Notes under the pieces: generated by a model
Databases searched by the model: none
What the model saw: the letters and a program-made list of their open reading frames with translations, nothing else
Told to the model about the DNA's origin: nothing
Part shown: piece by piece, positions 55,071 through 64,000 of the stretch
How positions within the stretch are numbered: position 1 is the stretch's first letter
Layout of the letters: every line of letters starts with the position of its first letter
Position numbers and translations under genes: made by a program
From: Candidatus Micrarchaeum sp.
Lineage (GTDB): Archaea; SpSt-1190; DYHY01
Direction of reading: 5' to 3'
Length of the DNA: 64,000 bases
Assembly: GCA_020723935.1 (NCBI GenBank)
Contig: DYHY01000004.1
Coordinates: 10,429-74,428, forward strand

Positions 55071-56813
55071 TCACTTCGTGCGCCCCTTGCTCTTGCCCTT
55101 CTTCGCGCCCGCGGCCTCCTTCCTGCAGGTTATGTGGACGCCTTCCGCGAACAGGTGCTCGGCGCGCGTCTTCTCCATCATGTCGAGTGCGTCGTCTATC
55201 GAGGAGACTATCGGGTCCCCGTGGAGGTTGAAGGATGTGTTGAGCACTATCCCGTATCCCGTGCGCTTCCTGACGCGCGATATCAGGGCGCGGTATTCCC
55301 TGTTCTCGCCCCCGACCATCTGCGGGCGCGCGGAGCCGTCGACATGCGTGACGGCAGCAAGGTCGGCCTTCTTCTCGGGCCGGCACATGTAGCCCATCGT
55401 CATGAACCTGTCGGGGATCCTGTCGTAATCCGAGAAGAGCCTGGCGGCGTCCTCCTCAAGGAGCGAGGGGCAGAAGGGCTGGAACCAGTTCCTGGACTTT
55501 ATGCGCAGGTTCAGCTCGTCCTTCACCGCCAGGGACGACGCCGGGGCGACTATGCTCCTGTTCCCGAGGGCCCGGGGGCCGTATTCCATCCCGCCCTGGA
55601 ACCAGAAGACGTACTTCTCCTCGTCCTCGACGATGTCAGCGGCCTCGGAGGCGAAGCCCCTCTCCTCGCTTGCGCGAAGGCCTGGCCTCTTCTTCACCGC
55701 CGCGAGCACCGATCCCTTGGTCTCGCCGGGGCCGAAGTAGGCAAGGGGCATTTTCTTCCCGTGTGGGACGCCCGCTATCTGCAGGGCCGCCCCGAGGGCG
55801 AGGCCCCCGTCCCCCATGTGCGGGAAGACGAACCAGTCTTCGGGCGACAGCTCCGCGCGTATGCGCATGTTGAGCTTGATGTTGGACGCCACCCCACCGC
55901 TCCAGCAGATGCGCCTCATCCCGGTCTCGGCGACGGCGTTCCTGAAGAGCTGCAGGAGGTGCTTTTCCAGCGTCCGCTGCGCCATCGAGGCGAAATCCTC
56001 CGGCGGCGTGCGCCAGGCCAGGCGCTCGAGGAGCGCGTACTGGGTTATCGGGTCGTGCTTCGCGCGCACCGCAAGGCCGCGCACGGAGAAGAAGTCCTCT
56101 AGCTTGTTCTCCTTCTTGTGGCTGTAGTCAGCGAGGCTCATAACCTTGCCCTCGTCCTCCAGCTCGCGCATCCCGAGGATCGTCGTCACCTGCTCGAAGA
56201 ATATCCCGATCGAATCGCGGGCGGGGATCGCGGAGATCCTCCTTATCCTCCCGTCCTCGCACACGTTCACGGAGCCCGAGAGGCCGTCGCCCACGCCGTC
56301 GACCGTTATGCACAGGGCGTCCCCCATGCCGCTGGGGTAGTAGGCGCTCGCCGCGTGCGCCGCGTGGTGGTCGACGTAGGAGAGCCTCGCTTGCGCGAAG
56401 CCCTCGCGCCGCACGAGGGAGGCGAAATATCCCTCGTTCACCCTCCTCAGGATCCAGCGGGGGCGATCGACCGTCGTCAGGACGAACTTTGCCGCCCGCC
56501 TCAGGCCCACGAGGGGCGGCCGGTCGATCTTCCTCCTGCGGAACTTGTAGTAGTTCCTCCCGATGCCGGGAAAGAAGCGCGACGACGTCTTGGCGACGTC
56601 GACTGTTGTGAACGCGACGTCCGTGATCTCCGGGCGTGAGAGCCCGGCTATCCGCAGGCACGCCTCGACCGAGTGGGCCGGGTATCCGATGTCCAGCTTC
56701 TTCCTTGAGAGCCTCTCCTCGTTCACGGCCGAAAGGACCCTCCCTTCCCCGTCGACGATCGCCGCCCCGGCATCGTGCCCGTCCCAGATCCCCAGTATCG
56801 CGTGTCCCGCCAT
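55071..56813 (-). CDS. carbamoyltransferase (NodU/CmcH family)
   Basis: Enzymes of this family transfer carbamoyl from carbamoyl phosphate to sugars, antibiotics or nodulation factors. The 580-aa protein has the Kae1/HypF-like fold: LGIWDGHDAGAAIV at the start, VDHHAAHAASAY (metal and carbamoyl-adenylate His), ITVDGVGDGLSG, CWSGGVASNIKLN, and the C-terminal FQGGMEYGPRALGNRSI. Between the GT-C enzyme and a GT2 enzyme, it probably carbamoylates the cell-surface glycan. It starts one base before the GT2 stop. Confidence 0.9.
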   Translation of the reverse strand: MAGHAILGIWDGHDAGAAIVDGEGRVLSAVNEERLSRKKLDIGYPAHSVEACLRIAGLSRPEITDVAFTTVDVAKTSSRFFPGIGRNYYKFRRRKIDRPPLVGLRRAAKFVLTTVDRPRWILRRVNEGYFASLVRREGFAQARLSYVDHHAAHAASAYYPSGMGDALCITVDGVGDGLSGSVNVCEDGRIRRISAIPARDSIGIFFEQVTTILGMRELEDEGKVMSLADYSHKKENKLEDFFSVRGLAVRAKHDPITQYALLERLAWRTPPEDFASMAQRTLEKHLLQLFRNAVAETGMRRICWSGGVASNIKLNMRIRAELSPEDWFVFPHMGDGGLALGAALQIAGVPHGKKMPLAYFGPGETKGSVLAAVKKRPGLRASEERGFASEAADIVEDEEKYVFWFQGGMEYGPRALGNRSIVAPASSLAVKDELNLRIKSRNWFQPFCPSLLEEDAARLFSDYDRIPDRFMTMGYMCRPEKKADLAAVTHVDGSARPQMVGGENREYRALISRVRKRTGYGIVLNTSFNLHGDPIVSSIDDALDMMEKTRAEHLFAEGVHITCRKEAAGAKKGKSKGRTK

Positions 56814-56814
56814 C

Positions 56815-57564
56815 CTATCCCGAAATCCTCCTTTCCTCTTGCTTTCCGCCAGCCATTCTTTTGAAGATCAGCTCCCTGACTATCGTCTTGAGTATGAGGA
56901 ATCCGTCCTTGAAGGTGCCCAGCCTGCTCTCGCCGTGGAGGCGGGGCTTCTCGGTGCTCGGGACCTCGATCGTGCGCAGGCCCGCCTTGGCGCAGCGGAT
57001 GGATATCTCCGTCTCTATGCCGAAGCCCTTGCTGGAGAGGGCGAGCCTCCCGACCGCGCTCCGCCTCATCGAGCGATAGCCGTAGCACAGGTCAGTGTAC
57101 CTCGTCCCCCAGAAGAGATTGACGAGGGCGACGAAGAGCTTGTTCCCGACGTAGCGCAGGGGCGTTATGTCCTCGCTCCCGCCGCCACGCATGAAGCGCG
57201 AGCCCATGCAGACGTCGTATCCGCCGCTCTCGACCTTCGATATCAGGACGGGGAGCTCGTCTGCCGTGTGCGAGCAGTCGGCATCCATTATCACGATGAC
57301 CGGCGCCTGGCACGCCCCCAGGCCCGCTATTATCGCCGAGCCCTTGCCCACGGAGTCGAAGATCACTCGCGCCCCCGCGCGCCTGGCGATCGCGACCGTC
57401 CCGTCCTTCGAGTGGCCGTCGACGATTATGATCTCGGTCCTGCGGCCGCTCCGCTTGGAGAAGGACCTGACGTCCGAGAGCACGCGGGGGAGATTGCGCT
57501 CCTCGTTTATCGTCGGGATCACGATGGAGACCGAGGGCCTAGGTGACGTAGAAGCTCTTGGCAA
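56815..57564 (-). CDS. GT2-family glycosyltransferase (dolichyl-phosphate sugar synthase type)
   Basis: The 249-aa enzyme is a GT-A fold transferase: VSIVIPTINEERNL, IIIVDGHSKDGT, and the DXD-like IVIMDADCSHTADELP. It lacks a TM helix, like DPM1-type enzymes that load a sugar on dolichyl phosphate for GT-C enzymes such as the one at 53423. It starts at TTG 57564 inside the 3' end of aglB (26-base overlap); GTG 57525 within VSIV is too late. Donor sugar unknown. Confidence 0.88.
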   Translation of the reverse strand: MPRASTSPRPSVSIVIPTINEERNLPRVLSDVRSFSKRSGRRTEIIIVDGHSKDGTVAIARRAGARVIFDSVGKGSAIIAGLGACQAPVIVIMDADCSHTADELPVLISKVESGGYDVCMGSRFMRGGGSEDITPLRYVGNKLFVALVNLFWGTRYTDLCYGYRSMRRSAVGRLALSSKGFGIETEISIRCAKAGLRTIEVPSTEKPRLHGESRLGTFKDGFLILKTIVRELIFKRMAGGKQEERRISG

Positions 57565-60076
57565 AGCCGTTGTTGAAAACCTCCCGGAACCTCCTGGACG
57601 GGCCCCCGTCCAGTATGAAGGTCTCCGTGAAAACGCTCCCCGCGGCGTCGTCGGGCATCAGGAACGCGGTCGGGCCGGCGGCGTAGACGGCTCCGGGCGT
57701 CTTGGTCTGGTTCCCGAAATCCACGTCGAGGACGCCCTCGCGGGTCACGATCTTGCTCAGAACCCCGTACCCCGGCTGGCCCGAGCTCCCTATGAGGGGG
57801 ATTGTCGTCCCGTTGGCGTCGACCATCGCTATGAAATAATGCTGCGCGGCATAGACCTTGGCCGGCCCCAAGGGCGTGTCGCGGTCGCCGACGAGCTGGA
57901 AGGAGAGGTACTGTGTGGGCCGCCCGCCTATCCTGGACGCCCAGTACATCTTCCCTATCATCGTCGCGTCGTGGGTCATGAGGTGGGGTATTGCTATCCT
58001 GAATCCCGTAGAGTTGTACCCGAAGGAAAGGAGGCCGCCGGGAGAGAGCTCCAGGAACGGGGCTATCACGGTCCCGTCCTTCTGCGCAAGGTAGTCCTGG
58101 AAGACTGCGTAGCCTTCCTCGAGCGTGCTTTCCGAGAGTACGCCCCCCGCGGTGTCCAGGCTCGCGGCGAGGTGGTGGGTCATCCCGCGGTACGTGACGT
58201 AGAAGTCAAGGCGGTACTTTCCGGGAAGGAGGGTCGCCGAGACGTTCTGGACGAAGCCGGGGCAGACCTTGGGTATCGGCGTGGACGGATCCCTGCAGGT
58301 TGCGACGGCCAGGTGGCTGTCCGGTATGAAATTGGCGTAGTATTCGGGCGCGAAGACGCCGTTGTCGAAGGTCGTAACCTCTTCTCCCGAGGGCTTGGAG
58401 ACGACGAGCTTCACCTCGGGGTAGGGGAGGGAGAGCATCCAGGCCGCAGCCTTGTCCTCGTTCGTCTCGGTGAACATGAGCCCGAGCTCCTCGTCCATCT
58501 TGAGGATCCGGTTGCCCCCGTCGGCGACGGAGGGGCGCCTGGCGAAATACTGTATCCAGTAGCCGTAGTCCCACCACGCGACCACGGGGCTCTCCGCCCT
58601 CATGTTGAGGTCGGTCCACTTGAAGTTCTCGAACCATTCCTCGTTCACGGACGTGTGTATGCCCCTCGCCTGCGCGAGGATCCCGGGCGCGCCCATCCCG
58701 ACGTATATCTGGGCGAAGGCGGCCATGACGAGGATCACCGAGGCCGCCTTGATGTATCCCCTGATTCCCTGCGGCCCGAAGCCTGCGCGGAACAGGAACG
58801 CTATCGCCTGCCCGGCGGCGAACGCGGCGATGGGCATGAGGTTCATGAACAGGCGCATCCCGCGCGAGGCCGCGTAGATGTTGAAGCCGAGGAAGAACGC
58901 AGTCAGGATGTCCTCGTCGCGCTTCGTGAAGAGGGGTATCGTGAGGGTGAGGAGCGCGATCGGGAAGACGAGCTTCATCTGCTCCCAGTAGGCGTTCCCG
59001 CCCTGCCAGAAGAAGGGCTCCCAGGGCCATGCCCAGCTCGTCGGCTGGTTCTCGCCGACCGAGGAGCCGTGGACGCTGGAGCGCAGGGGGTCGGCAACCT
59101 CCGAGAAGACCCGCCCGACGATCGAGGCGGGCGCCTGCCCCTTCGCCGCGGCCGCGAGGAAGGCGATCGCGACGGTCACGACGACCGCCGCCGCGAGCCT
59201 GTAGGCCCGCTCGTTCCCCTTCCCCGACAGGAACGGCATCCTGAGCCTCAGGACGAAATAGGAGATGATGAGGAAGGCCGCCGAGCCCATGAGTATGAGG
59301 TTCCTGGAGTCGGAGAACTGCCACAGGCCGCCCGCGGAGCCGTACCCCGCCTTCATCAGCATCGGCAGGAGGACGAGCACAGCCGTCCCGAACACGTCCT
59401 TCCCTGCGCGGTAGCGGAAGATCACCTGGAAGATGTGGAAGAGGACGACGGGGACGACGAAGAGGATGTAGCTGGAAAGGCTCATCGCCCCCAGGCCCAT
59501 CGCGACCCCGGCGAGGATGCTGTAGAGGAGGACCGGCGCGAGGCGCTCCCTCTCCTGGACGTACCTGTAGACGAAATAGGTGGCGAGGACCATGAAGAAG
59601 AACGCGGCTGTGTCCTTGTCAGAGAAGCCAGCGACCGACCTGAAGAGGGCGCCAGGGACTATCGCGAAGAGGAGGCCCCCGACGAACCAGTCGCGGCCCG
59701 CCCGGTGCCCGAGGTAGAAGAGGGTGATGATCGTGAGGAACGTGAAGATCGGCGCGTACCATTTCGCGGCGGACTTCACCCCCTCGAACGTCTCTAGGCA
59801 GAACGGGTTGATCTTGCAGAGGAGCGCGATGGAATACGTCGGGACGTGCAGGTCCCCCCCGTCGTAGAGGAGCGGATAGTACCTGTCCTCCTCGACGCGC
59901 GGGAGCTCCCCGCCCGTGACGATCCTTTCCGCCGCGTTGTGGAAGTAGACGGTGTCAAACTCGAGCATGTGCGGGTCGCCGAGGCTCTGGAGGCGCGTCC
60001 CGAACGCTATCCAGAGGACGAGGAAGATGGCTGCTAGCGCCAGTATCCCTGCCGCCAGCTTCTTCGCGTCCTGCAC
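57539..60076 (-). CDS. aglB: oligosaccharyltransferase AglB (STT3)
   Basis: AglB moves a lipid-linked glycan onto Asn in N-x-S/T sites outside the cell. The 845-aa chain has about 13 TM helices, FDTVYFHNAAERI with the D of the first loop, and the catalytic WWDYGYWIQYF in the C-terminal domain. The GTG at 60076 lies 24-32 bases after GTTTTAAACC, a leaderless start. It is flanked by two GT2 genes and a flippase, which together form an N-glycosylation locus. Confidence 0.93.
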   Translation of the reverse strand: MQDAKKLAAGILALAAIFLVLWIAFGTRLQSLGDPHMLEFDTVYFHNAAERIVTGGELPRVEEDRYYPLLYDGGDLHVPTYSIALLCKINPFCLETFEGVKSAAKWYAPIFTFLTIITLFYLGHRAGRDWFVGGLLFAIVPGALFRSVAGFSDKDTAAFFFMVLATYFVYRYVQERERLAPVLLYSILAGVAMGLGAMSLSSYILFVVPVVLFHIFQVIFRYRAGKDVFGTAVLVLLPMLMKAGYGSAGGLWQFSDSRNLILMGSAAFLIISYFVLRLRMPFLSGKGNERAYRLAAAVVVTVAIAFLAAAAKGQAPASIVGRVFSEVADPLRSSVHGSSVGENQPTSWAWPWEPFFWQGGNAYWEQMKLVFPIALLTLTIPLFTKRDEDILTAFFLGFNIYAASRGMRLFMNLMPIAAFAAGQAIAFLFRAGFGPQGIRGYIKAASVILVMAAFAQIYVGMGAPGILAQARGIHTSVNEEWFENFKWTDLNMRAESPVVAWWDYGYWIQYFARRPSVADGGNRILKMDEELGLMFTETNEDKAAAWMLSLPYPEVKLVVSKPSGEEVTTFDNGVFAPEYYANFIPDSHLAVATCRDPSTPIPKVCPGFVQNVSATLLPGKYRLDFYVTYRGMTHHLAASLDTAGGVLSESTLEEGYAVFQDYLAQKDGTVIAPFLELSPGGLLSFGYNSTGFRIAIPHLMTHDATMIGKMYWASRIGGRPTQYLSFQLVGDRDTPLGPAKVYAAQHYFIAMVDANGTTIPLIGSSGQPGYGVLSKIVTREGVLDVDFGNQTKTPGAVYAAGPTAFLMPDDAAGSVFTETFILDGGPSRRFREVFNNGFAKSFYVT

Positions 60077-60170
60077 GGCAGGGAGGACCGGCGGAGCGTT
60101 TTAAACCTTTTCCGGCGCCGCGCGCGGCGAGAGAGTTTTAAACATGCGGGGCGGCCGCATCCCGAAGGAC

Positions 60171-61109
60171 ATGCCCCAAAAGCGCCGCGGAAGGCCTGGG
60201 ATAACGATCATCTGCACTGTCAGGAACGAGGCGGGCTCCGTCGGGGAGCTCGTCTCATCCGTCCTCTCGGGCGAGAGGAAGCCGGACGCGTTCATAATAG
60301 TGGACGGCGGATCGACCGACGGCACCCCCGCCATCCTGCGCAGGAGGTTCGGGAGGAGGGTGCGGGTCATAGTGGCGCCCGGCGCAAACATAGCGGCGGG
60401 GAGGAACGCGGCGGTGCGCGCCGCGGGGACGGAGTGGATAGCCTCCATCGACGGAGGGTGCGTGGCGAGGCCGGGATGGCTTTCCGCCCTCGAGAGGGGG
60501 TTTGCGGGCGCTGACGTAGTCTCGGGCGCCTACGTGCCCCTCGCGAGGAGCGCCTTCGAGCGCGCGCAGGGAAGGATCGTGTGCAAGGACCCGGAAAGCC
60601 TCGGGGAAGGTTTCCTTCCCTCTTCGCGCTCCGTCGCCTTCAGGAAGTCCGCCTGGGAGAAGGCTGGCGGATATCCGGAAGGGACATACACCGCCGAGGA
60701 CACGCTCTTTGACATCAATCTGCGCAAGACTGGGGCGCGGTTTTCCTTCGCGAGGGACGCGATAGTCGAATGGAGGATGCGCCCCGACATCAGGTCCTTC
60801 GAAAGGCAGTTCTACAACTACGGCCTGGGGGACGGAAGGACGGGCCTCGTCCTCGGCATGCCGGGCAACCTCCTCCTCGTCCTCGCTTTCAAGGCGGCCG
60901 TCTGGGGCCTGCTCCTCAGCATGTCGGCAAACCCCCTCCTCCTGTTCCTCGCCGCCCCGTTCGCGCTCCTCGTCCTCGCCGAGAGCGCATATCACGCCCT
61001 CCGGGACCCCGCGCACTTCCACGACTATTTCGTCCTGGTCCTCGCCAAGCGCGCGGGATATTCCCTCGGCGCGTCCATCGGGCTCTTCAGGGGGCTCTCG
61101 CCTTGGTGA
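60171..61109 (+). CDS. GT2-family membrane glycosyltransferase
   Basis: The 312-aa protein starts with GITIICTVRNEAGSVGEL and IIVDGGSTDGTPAIL, has the acidic WIASIDGGCVARPGWL in place of DXD, ED in YTAEDTLFDINLR, and two C-terminal TM helices (about 236-280). ATG 60171 is used rather than 60144 because the TATA box (GTTTTAAAC, 60135-60143) ends at the earlier ATG. It is coupled to the flippase by a GTGA overlap. Confidence 0.88.
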   Translation: MPQKRRGRPGITIICTVRNEAGSVGELVSSVLSGERKPDAFIIVDGGSTDGTPAILRRRFGRRVRVIVAPGANIAAGRNAAVRAAGTEWIASIDGGCVARPGWLSALERGFAGADVVSGAYVPLARSAFERAQGRIVCKDPESLGEGFLPSSRSVAFRKSAWEKAGGYPEGTYTAEDTLFDINLRKTGARFSFARDAIVEWRMRPDIRSFERQFYNYGLGDGRTGLVLGMPGNLLLVLAFKAAVWGLLLSMSANPLLLFLAAPFALLVLAESAYHALRDPAHFHDYFVLVLAKRAGYSLGASIGLFRGLSPW

Positions 61110-62389
61110 CCCTTCCCGCGCCCCTAGAGAGGCTGCTGCCGCGCGGCGGCAGGAAGAGGGCGACGGCCTTCCTTTCAGCTGCAAGCCTCTATTCCTACGC
61201 GATGACGATGCTAGCGGGCATCGCCGTCGCAAGGATGCTCGCCCCCGCAGACTACGCGGTGAAGGTCCTCGTCGTCTTGATAGTGAACCTGGGCGCGATG
61301 GCGGTCGCGGGCCTGCCAGGCGCCGCGCTCAAGATCGCGAGTGCCGAGACGGACAAGGAAGCCAAGGACACTGTGGCCACGGGGCTGCTCACGTCCCTCC
61401 TGCTGTCCGGGGCGGTAAACCTGATCCTCTTCAGTCTCGCCCTCGCGGGCCTGTTCAACCGGTTGTACGGCGCCGAGATGACCGCCCTGATAGGCCTCAT
61501 GTGCCTCGCCGGGTTCGTCCAGACCTTCAGCTTCGCGGTGAACTACTGGGTTTCCAGGAAGGACTACCGAAGGCTCTATGTGGTGAACTTCGCCTACGGG
61601 ACGTTCTACCTCCTTGCGACGGTCGGCCTCACCAAGGCATTCCGCCTTGCCGGGGTCTTCTACGCCCTGATCCTCAGCTTCGCCTTCCAGGCAGCGATCT
61701 GCCTGTGGGACTTCCCGATTCCCTCCGCCGGCGCGCTCGGGCGCGTGGGAGCGCGGCTTCACGCCAAGGCCCGGAAGCTCGCGCCTCTCGCGACGACCCT
61801 TGGCGTGCAGAACATCCTCGCCTACGGGTCGCAGGTCTACGACAAGCTGGTCCTTGGCGCGTTCGTCGCCAAGGCCGACCTCGCCTATTACGCCCTGGCG
61901 GGGATGCCCATAGCGCCCATGCTGTTCGTCTGGAACGCGGTGAACCAGGTCGCGTTCCCGGAGATGTCCAGGTCCTTTGCCGATCGCAGGGGCGCCGCCC
62001 TTTCGGCCCTGTTCCGGCGGACGGTGAAATACTCGCTTGCCACTTTCGCGATCCTCGGCGCGGGGATTGCCGCCGCGTTCGTGGTCCTAACTAAGACGTT
62101 CCTCGTGAAATACGCGCCAGCAAACGGCTACCTGTTCCTCCTCCTCCCACCCATGATACTGGAGAGCGCGTTCACAATGAACGCCCTTTCCCTTCTCACC
62201 GCGGCGAACAGGGCTCGGGACGCGACGAAGGTGAGGCTCAAGCAGCTGGCGTTCGTCGTCGCCGCAGGCTTCGTCTTGATGGCCCTCTTCGGAATACGGG
62301 GCGCCATCGCGATGATGTGGTCCTCGGCGACCTTCGCCGCCATCCTCGCCTACCTGGCGGTGAAGCCGATCGTCTCCCCGGGAAGGTAG
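61106..62389 (+). CDS. oligosaccharide flippase (MATE/MOP superfamily, Wzx-like)
   Basis: A 427-aa membrane protein with 12-14 TM helices, from LSAASLYSYAMTMLAGIAVARML to the last helix (FAAILAYLAVKPI). The N-terminal A-R-x-L-x-P-x-D-Y motif is typical of polysaccharide transporters of the MOP group. It probably turns lipid-linked glycans to the outer face for AglB. GTG 61106 overlaps the GT2 stop (GTGA). The frame is open far upstream but that part is GT2 shadow. Confidence 0.85.
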   Translation: MTLPAPLERLLPRGGRKRATAFLSAASLYSYAMTMLAGIAVARMLAPADYAVKVLVVLIVNLGAMAVAGLPGAALKIASAETDKEAKDTVATGLLTSLLLSGAVNLILFSLALAGLFNRLYGAEMTALIGLMCLAGFVQTFSFAVNYWVSRKDYRRLYVVNFAYGTFYLLATVGLTKAFRLAGVFYALILSFAFQAAICLWDFPIPSAGALGRVGARLHAKARKLAPLATTLGVQNILAYGSQVYDKLVLGAFVAKADLAYYALAGMPIAPMLFVWNAVNQVAFPEMSRSFADRRGAALSALFRRTVKYSLATFAILGAGIAAAFVVLTKTFLVKYAPANGYLFLLLPPMILESAFTMNALSLLTAANRARDATKVRLKQLAFVVAAGFVLMALFGIRGAIAMMWSSATFAAILAYLAVKPIVSPGR

Positions 62390-62407
62390 CCCGCTTTCCC
62401 TTCTTTC

Positions 62408-63304
62408 TCAGATCCCGCCTTCGTAGCCCATCTGCGTCGGGTACCGCCAGTCGCTCCCGAAGGAGCGCGAGCTTATCTTCACCGTCACGGGCGGGTTCTT
62501 CTTATGCTGGGAGGTGGCGACCATCCTCACTATTTTCCTTGCGGAATCCGCGGGTATCCCGTAGGCCTCGGTGATTCTCGCCTCGGAGAGCTGCTTCTCG
62601 AAGAAGGCCCAGAGGAACGTGTCGACGAGCTCGTAGCTCATCCCGAACTCCTCCTCGGCCGTCTGGTTGGGCCAGAGGTTGGGTGAGGAGGGCTTGGTGT
62701 AGACGCGCGGTGGGAGCGCGAGCTCCTTGGCAAGGCGCCTCACCTGCGTCTTGTAGAGGTCCCCTATGGGAAGGAGGTCCGTGCCCCCGTCCCCGTACTT
62801 GGTGAAATACCCGATGCATATCTCGGACTTGTCGCCCGTCCCCACGACGAGCGAGTCGGTCCTGGCGGCGATGTCGTGGAGGATTGTCATCCTCGCGCGG
62901 GCCGATATATTCCCCCGCTCCAGGGGACCGCGCTCGCGGCCGGTCCCGGCCAGGGCTATAGCGGATTCGAACGAGGAAACAATAGGGTCTATCGGGACGT
63001 CGAAAGTCCTGATTCCGAGGAGCTTTGCCACCTCTCTCGCGTCGGAGATGTCCTCCTTGCTTGTCACGTGGGTGGGCATGAGGACGCACGTCACGCTGTC
63101 CTTGCCAAGGGCTCTCGCGCATAGCGCGGCGACGACGGCCGAGTCCAGGCCTCCGGAGAGCCCGACGATCGCGCCCTTCTTCCCGGCCTTCCCGACGTAG
63201 TCGGCTATCCACGACTTTATCGTCTCCACGATCCTCGCATAGTCCAGCTCTATCATCTCGGCCGGCAGGAGCCGTCCTTGCGCCGCCGCCTTGTCCTGTG
63301 TCAT
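62408..63304 (-). CDS. nadE: NAD synthetase
   Basis: NadE amidates nicotinate adenine dinucleotide to NAD. The 298-aa protein shows the PP-loop AIVGLSGGLDSAVVAA, the substrate loops VVGTGDKSEICIGYFTKYGDGG and PNLWPNQTAEEEFG. No glutaminase domain is fused, but the gene upstream is a nitrilase-type amidase whose stop overlaps the NadE ATG (ATGA), so the pair probably acts as a split glutamine-dependent synthase. ATG 63304. Confidence 0.94.
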   Translation of the reverse strand: MTQDKAAAQGRLLPAEMIELDYARIVETIKSWIADYVGKAGKKGAIVGLSGGLDSAVVAALCARALGKDSVTCVLMPTHVTSKEDISDAREVAKLLGIRTFDVPIDPIVSSFESAIALAGTGRERGPLERGNISARARMTILHDIAARTDSLVVGTGDKSEICIGYFTKYGDGGTDLLPIGDLYKTQVRRLAKELALPPRVYTKPSSPNLWPNQTAEEEFGMSYELVDTFLWAFFEKQLSEARITEAYGIPADSARKIVRMVATSQHKKNPPVTVKISSRSFGSDWRYPTQMGYEGGI

Positions 63305-64000
63305 TTCTTGCTCGCCTTCCAGAGGAACTCGTTTAGCTCGGGACGCGCGTCCCTGAATGAGCTGAATATGCGCGACGTCCTCACCTCGTCAAGGTTGAGG
63401 TCCGCGACGACGAAATCCTCGGCGTCCACCCCGGCGCTCGCGATGATCGAGCCGGAGGGGGACGCGACGAACGAGCCTCCGTAGAAGCCCTCCGCGTCCT
63501 GCGAGCCCGCGTTGTTGGCGCAGGCGAAGAACACGTTGTTTATGATCGCGTGGGCCGCGCCCAGGGAAAGCCAGGAGCGCTGTATCCCCAGGAGACCGTC
63601 GGCCGCGGCCTGGAAGCCCCTTGCGGGCGACGCCGCGGGGCAGAGGATGACGTCGGCGCCCAGGGAGGAGAGTATCGCCGGCGGCTGGAAATGCCAGGCG
63701 TCCTCGCAGATGCACACGCCGAAGGTCCCGGCCTTGGATTCGACGGCCGAGATCCTGTCGGTCTCCCCCTCCTTGAAATAGCGCTTCTCCTCGAAGAGGC
63801 CGTAGGTGGGGAGGAAGAGCTTGCGGGAGACGGAGATCACCTTGCCCTCGTGGAGCACGGCAGCCGAGTTGTAGAGTATCCCGCGCCGGCCCTCCTCGAC
63901 GAAGCCGGCGACCGCGTATATCCCCCTGCACTCCTCAGATAGCTCGGCGAGCGCCTTCCTGCAGGGCTCGGGCATGTGGTATGCGAGGTCCTTGAGGGTG
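63301..64000 (-). CDS. carbon-nitrogen hydrolase (nitrilase family), 5' part outside window
   Basis: The frame is open to the window edge. Visible are the catalytic Lys in SRKLFLPTYGLFEEKRYF and the Cys in FGVCICEDAWHF, two of the Glu-Lys-Cys triad; the Glu should be upstream. NILFACANNAG-like FFACANNAGSQ and GSFVASPSGSIIASAG follow. Coupling to nadE suggests it frees ammonia from glutamine for NAD synthesis. At least 233 residues remain in the window. Confidence 0.88.
   Translation of the reverse strand, partial: TLKDLAYHMPEPCRKALAELSEECRGIYAVAGFVEEGRRGILYNSAAVLHEGKVISVSRKLFLPTYGLFEEKRYFKEGETDRISAVESKAGTFGVCICEDAWHFQPPAILSSLGADVILCPAASPARGFQAAADGLLGIQRSWLSLGAAHAIINNVFFACANNAGSQDAEGFYGGSFVASPSGSIIASAGVDAEDFVVADLNLDEVRTSRIFSSFRDARPELNEFLWKASKK

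Noticed and set aside
1-64000. CRISPR arrays, insertion sequences, rRNA genes, replication origin
   Set aside because: I saw no regularly spaced repeats with spacers, no transposase or integrase, no rRNA sequence and no Orc1/Cdc6 gene or origin-box cluster. Short repeats found are tandem coding repeats or tRNA-end copies.

Overview
The window is archaeal chromosomal DNA, GC-rich (roughly 60-65% by eye). The evidence is the archaeal/eukaryotic-type ribosomal protein set (eL19, eL32, eS4 with uL3 to uL15), Rpp29, aIF1, SecY followed by a DUF106 protein, Cbf5, RtcB with archease, AglB, an intron-containing tRNA-Trp with a canonical bulge-helix-bulge motif, and TATA boxes about 25 nt ahead of many start codons (often GTG or TTG), as expected of leaderless mRNAs. 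I cannot place the lineage firmly; a small-genome (DPANN-like) archaeon is a guess from gene content.

Layout. 1-0.57 kb: end of an NAD kinase. 0.57-7.5 kb (minus strand): an extracytoplasmic thiol/metal island with small Cys proteins, a YHS metal-binding protein, His-rich and CAHH membrane proteins, a Cys/Met-metabolism PLP enzyme, CcdA, a CuA-type cupredoxin lipoprotein and a triple thioredoxin-like repeat protein. Many genes here appear to be split by single-base frameshifts. 7.5-15.4 kb: two small secreted proteins with the same C-terminal tail (SLPxQVGGC), a membrane one-component regulator (Cache, DUF835, winged helix), a Met-rich/His-rich/cupredoxin operon and the Cu(I) ATPase CopA. An identical 21-bp element lies at both ends of the regulator gene, ahead of two TATA boxes in the same orientation, and is probably its operator.

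15.4-22.7 kb: membrane proteins, a nucleoside-kinase-like gene, tRNA-His, a radical SAM/SPASM protein, a two-TM coiled-coil protein, a possible structured RNA, tRNA-Leu and two degenerate nucleotidyltransferase genes. Both tRNAs carry short direct repeats of their 3' ends 53-54 bp downstream. 22.7-31.8 kb: a coiled-coil protein, a Ca-type P-ATPase, tRNA-Trp, an ADP-forming acyl-CoA synthetase alpha subunit, a HAD phosphatase, CysS and Cbf5.

31.8-47.5 kb (minus strand): SecY and the merged S10/spc ribosomal cluster, from uL3 through uL15. It is interrupted by an opposite-strand gene of unknown function and by a small membrane ORF with an in-frame TAG. 47.5-53.4 kb: TrkH, RtcB plus archease (the tRNA ligase machinery that fits the intron-containing tRNA-Trp), membrane and zinc-ribbon proteins, a methyltransferase and CMP kinase. 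53.4-62.4 kb: a glycan-assembly and N-glycosylation cluster (GT-C enzyme, carbamoyltransferase, two GT2 enzymes, AglB, flippase). 62.4-64 kb: NadE and its nitrilase-type amidase partner, cut by the window end.
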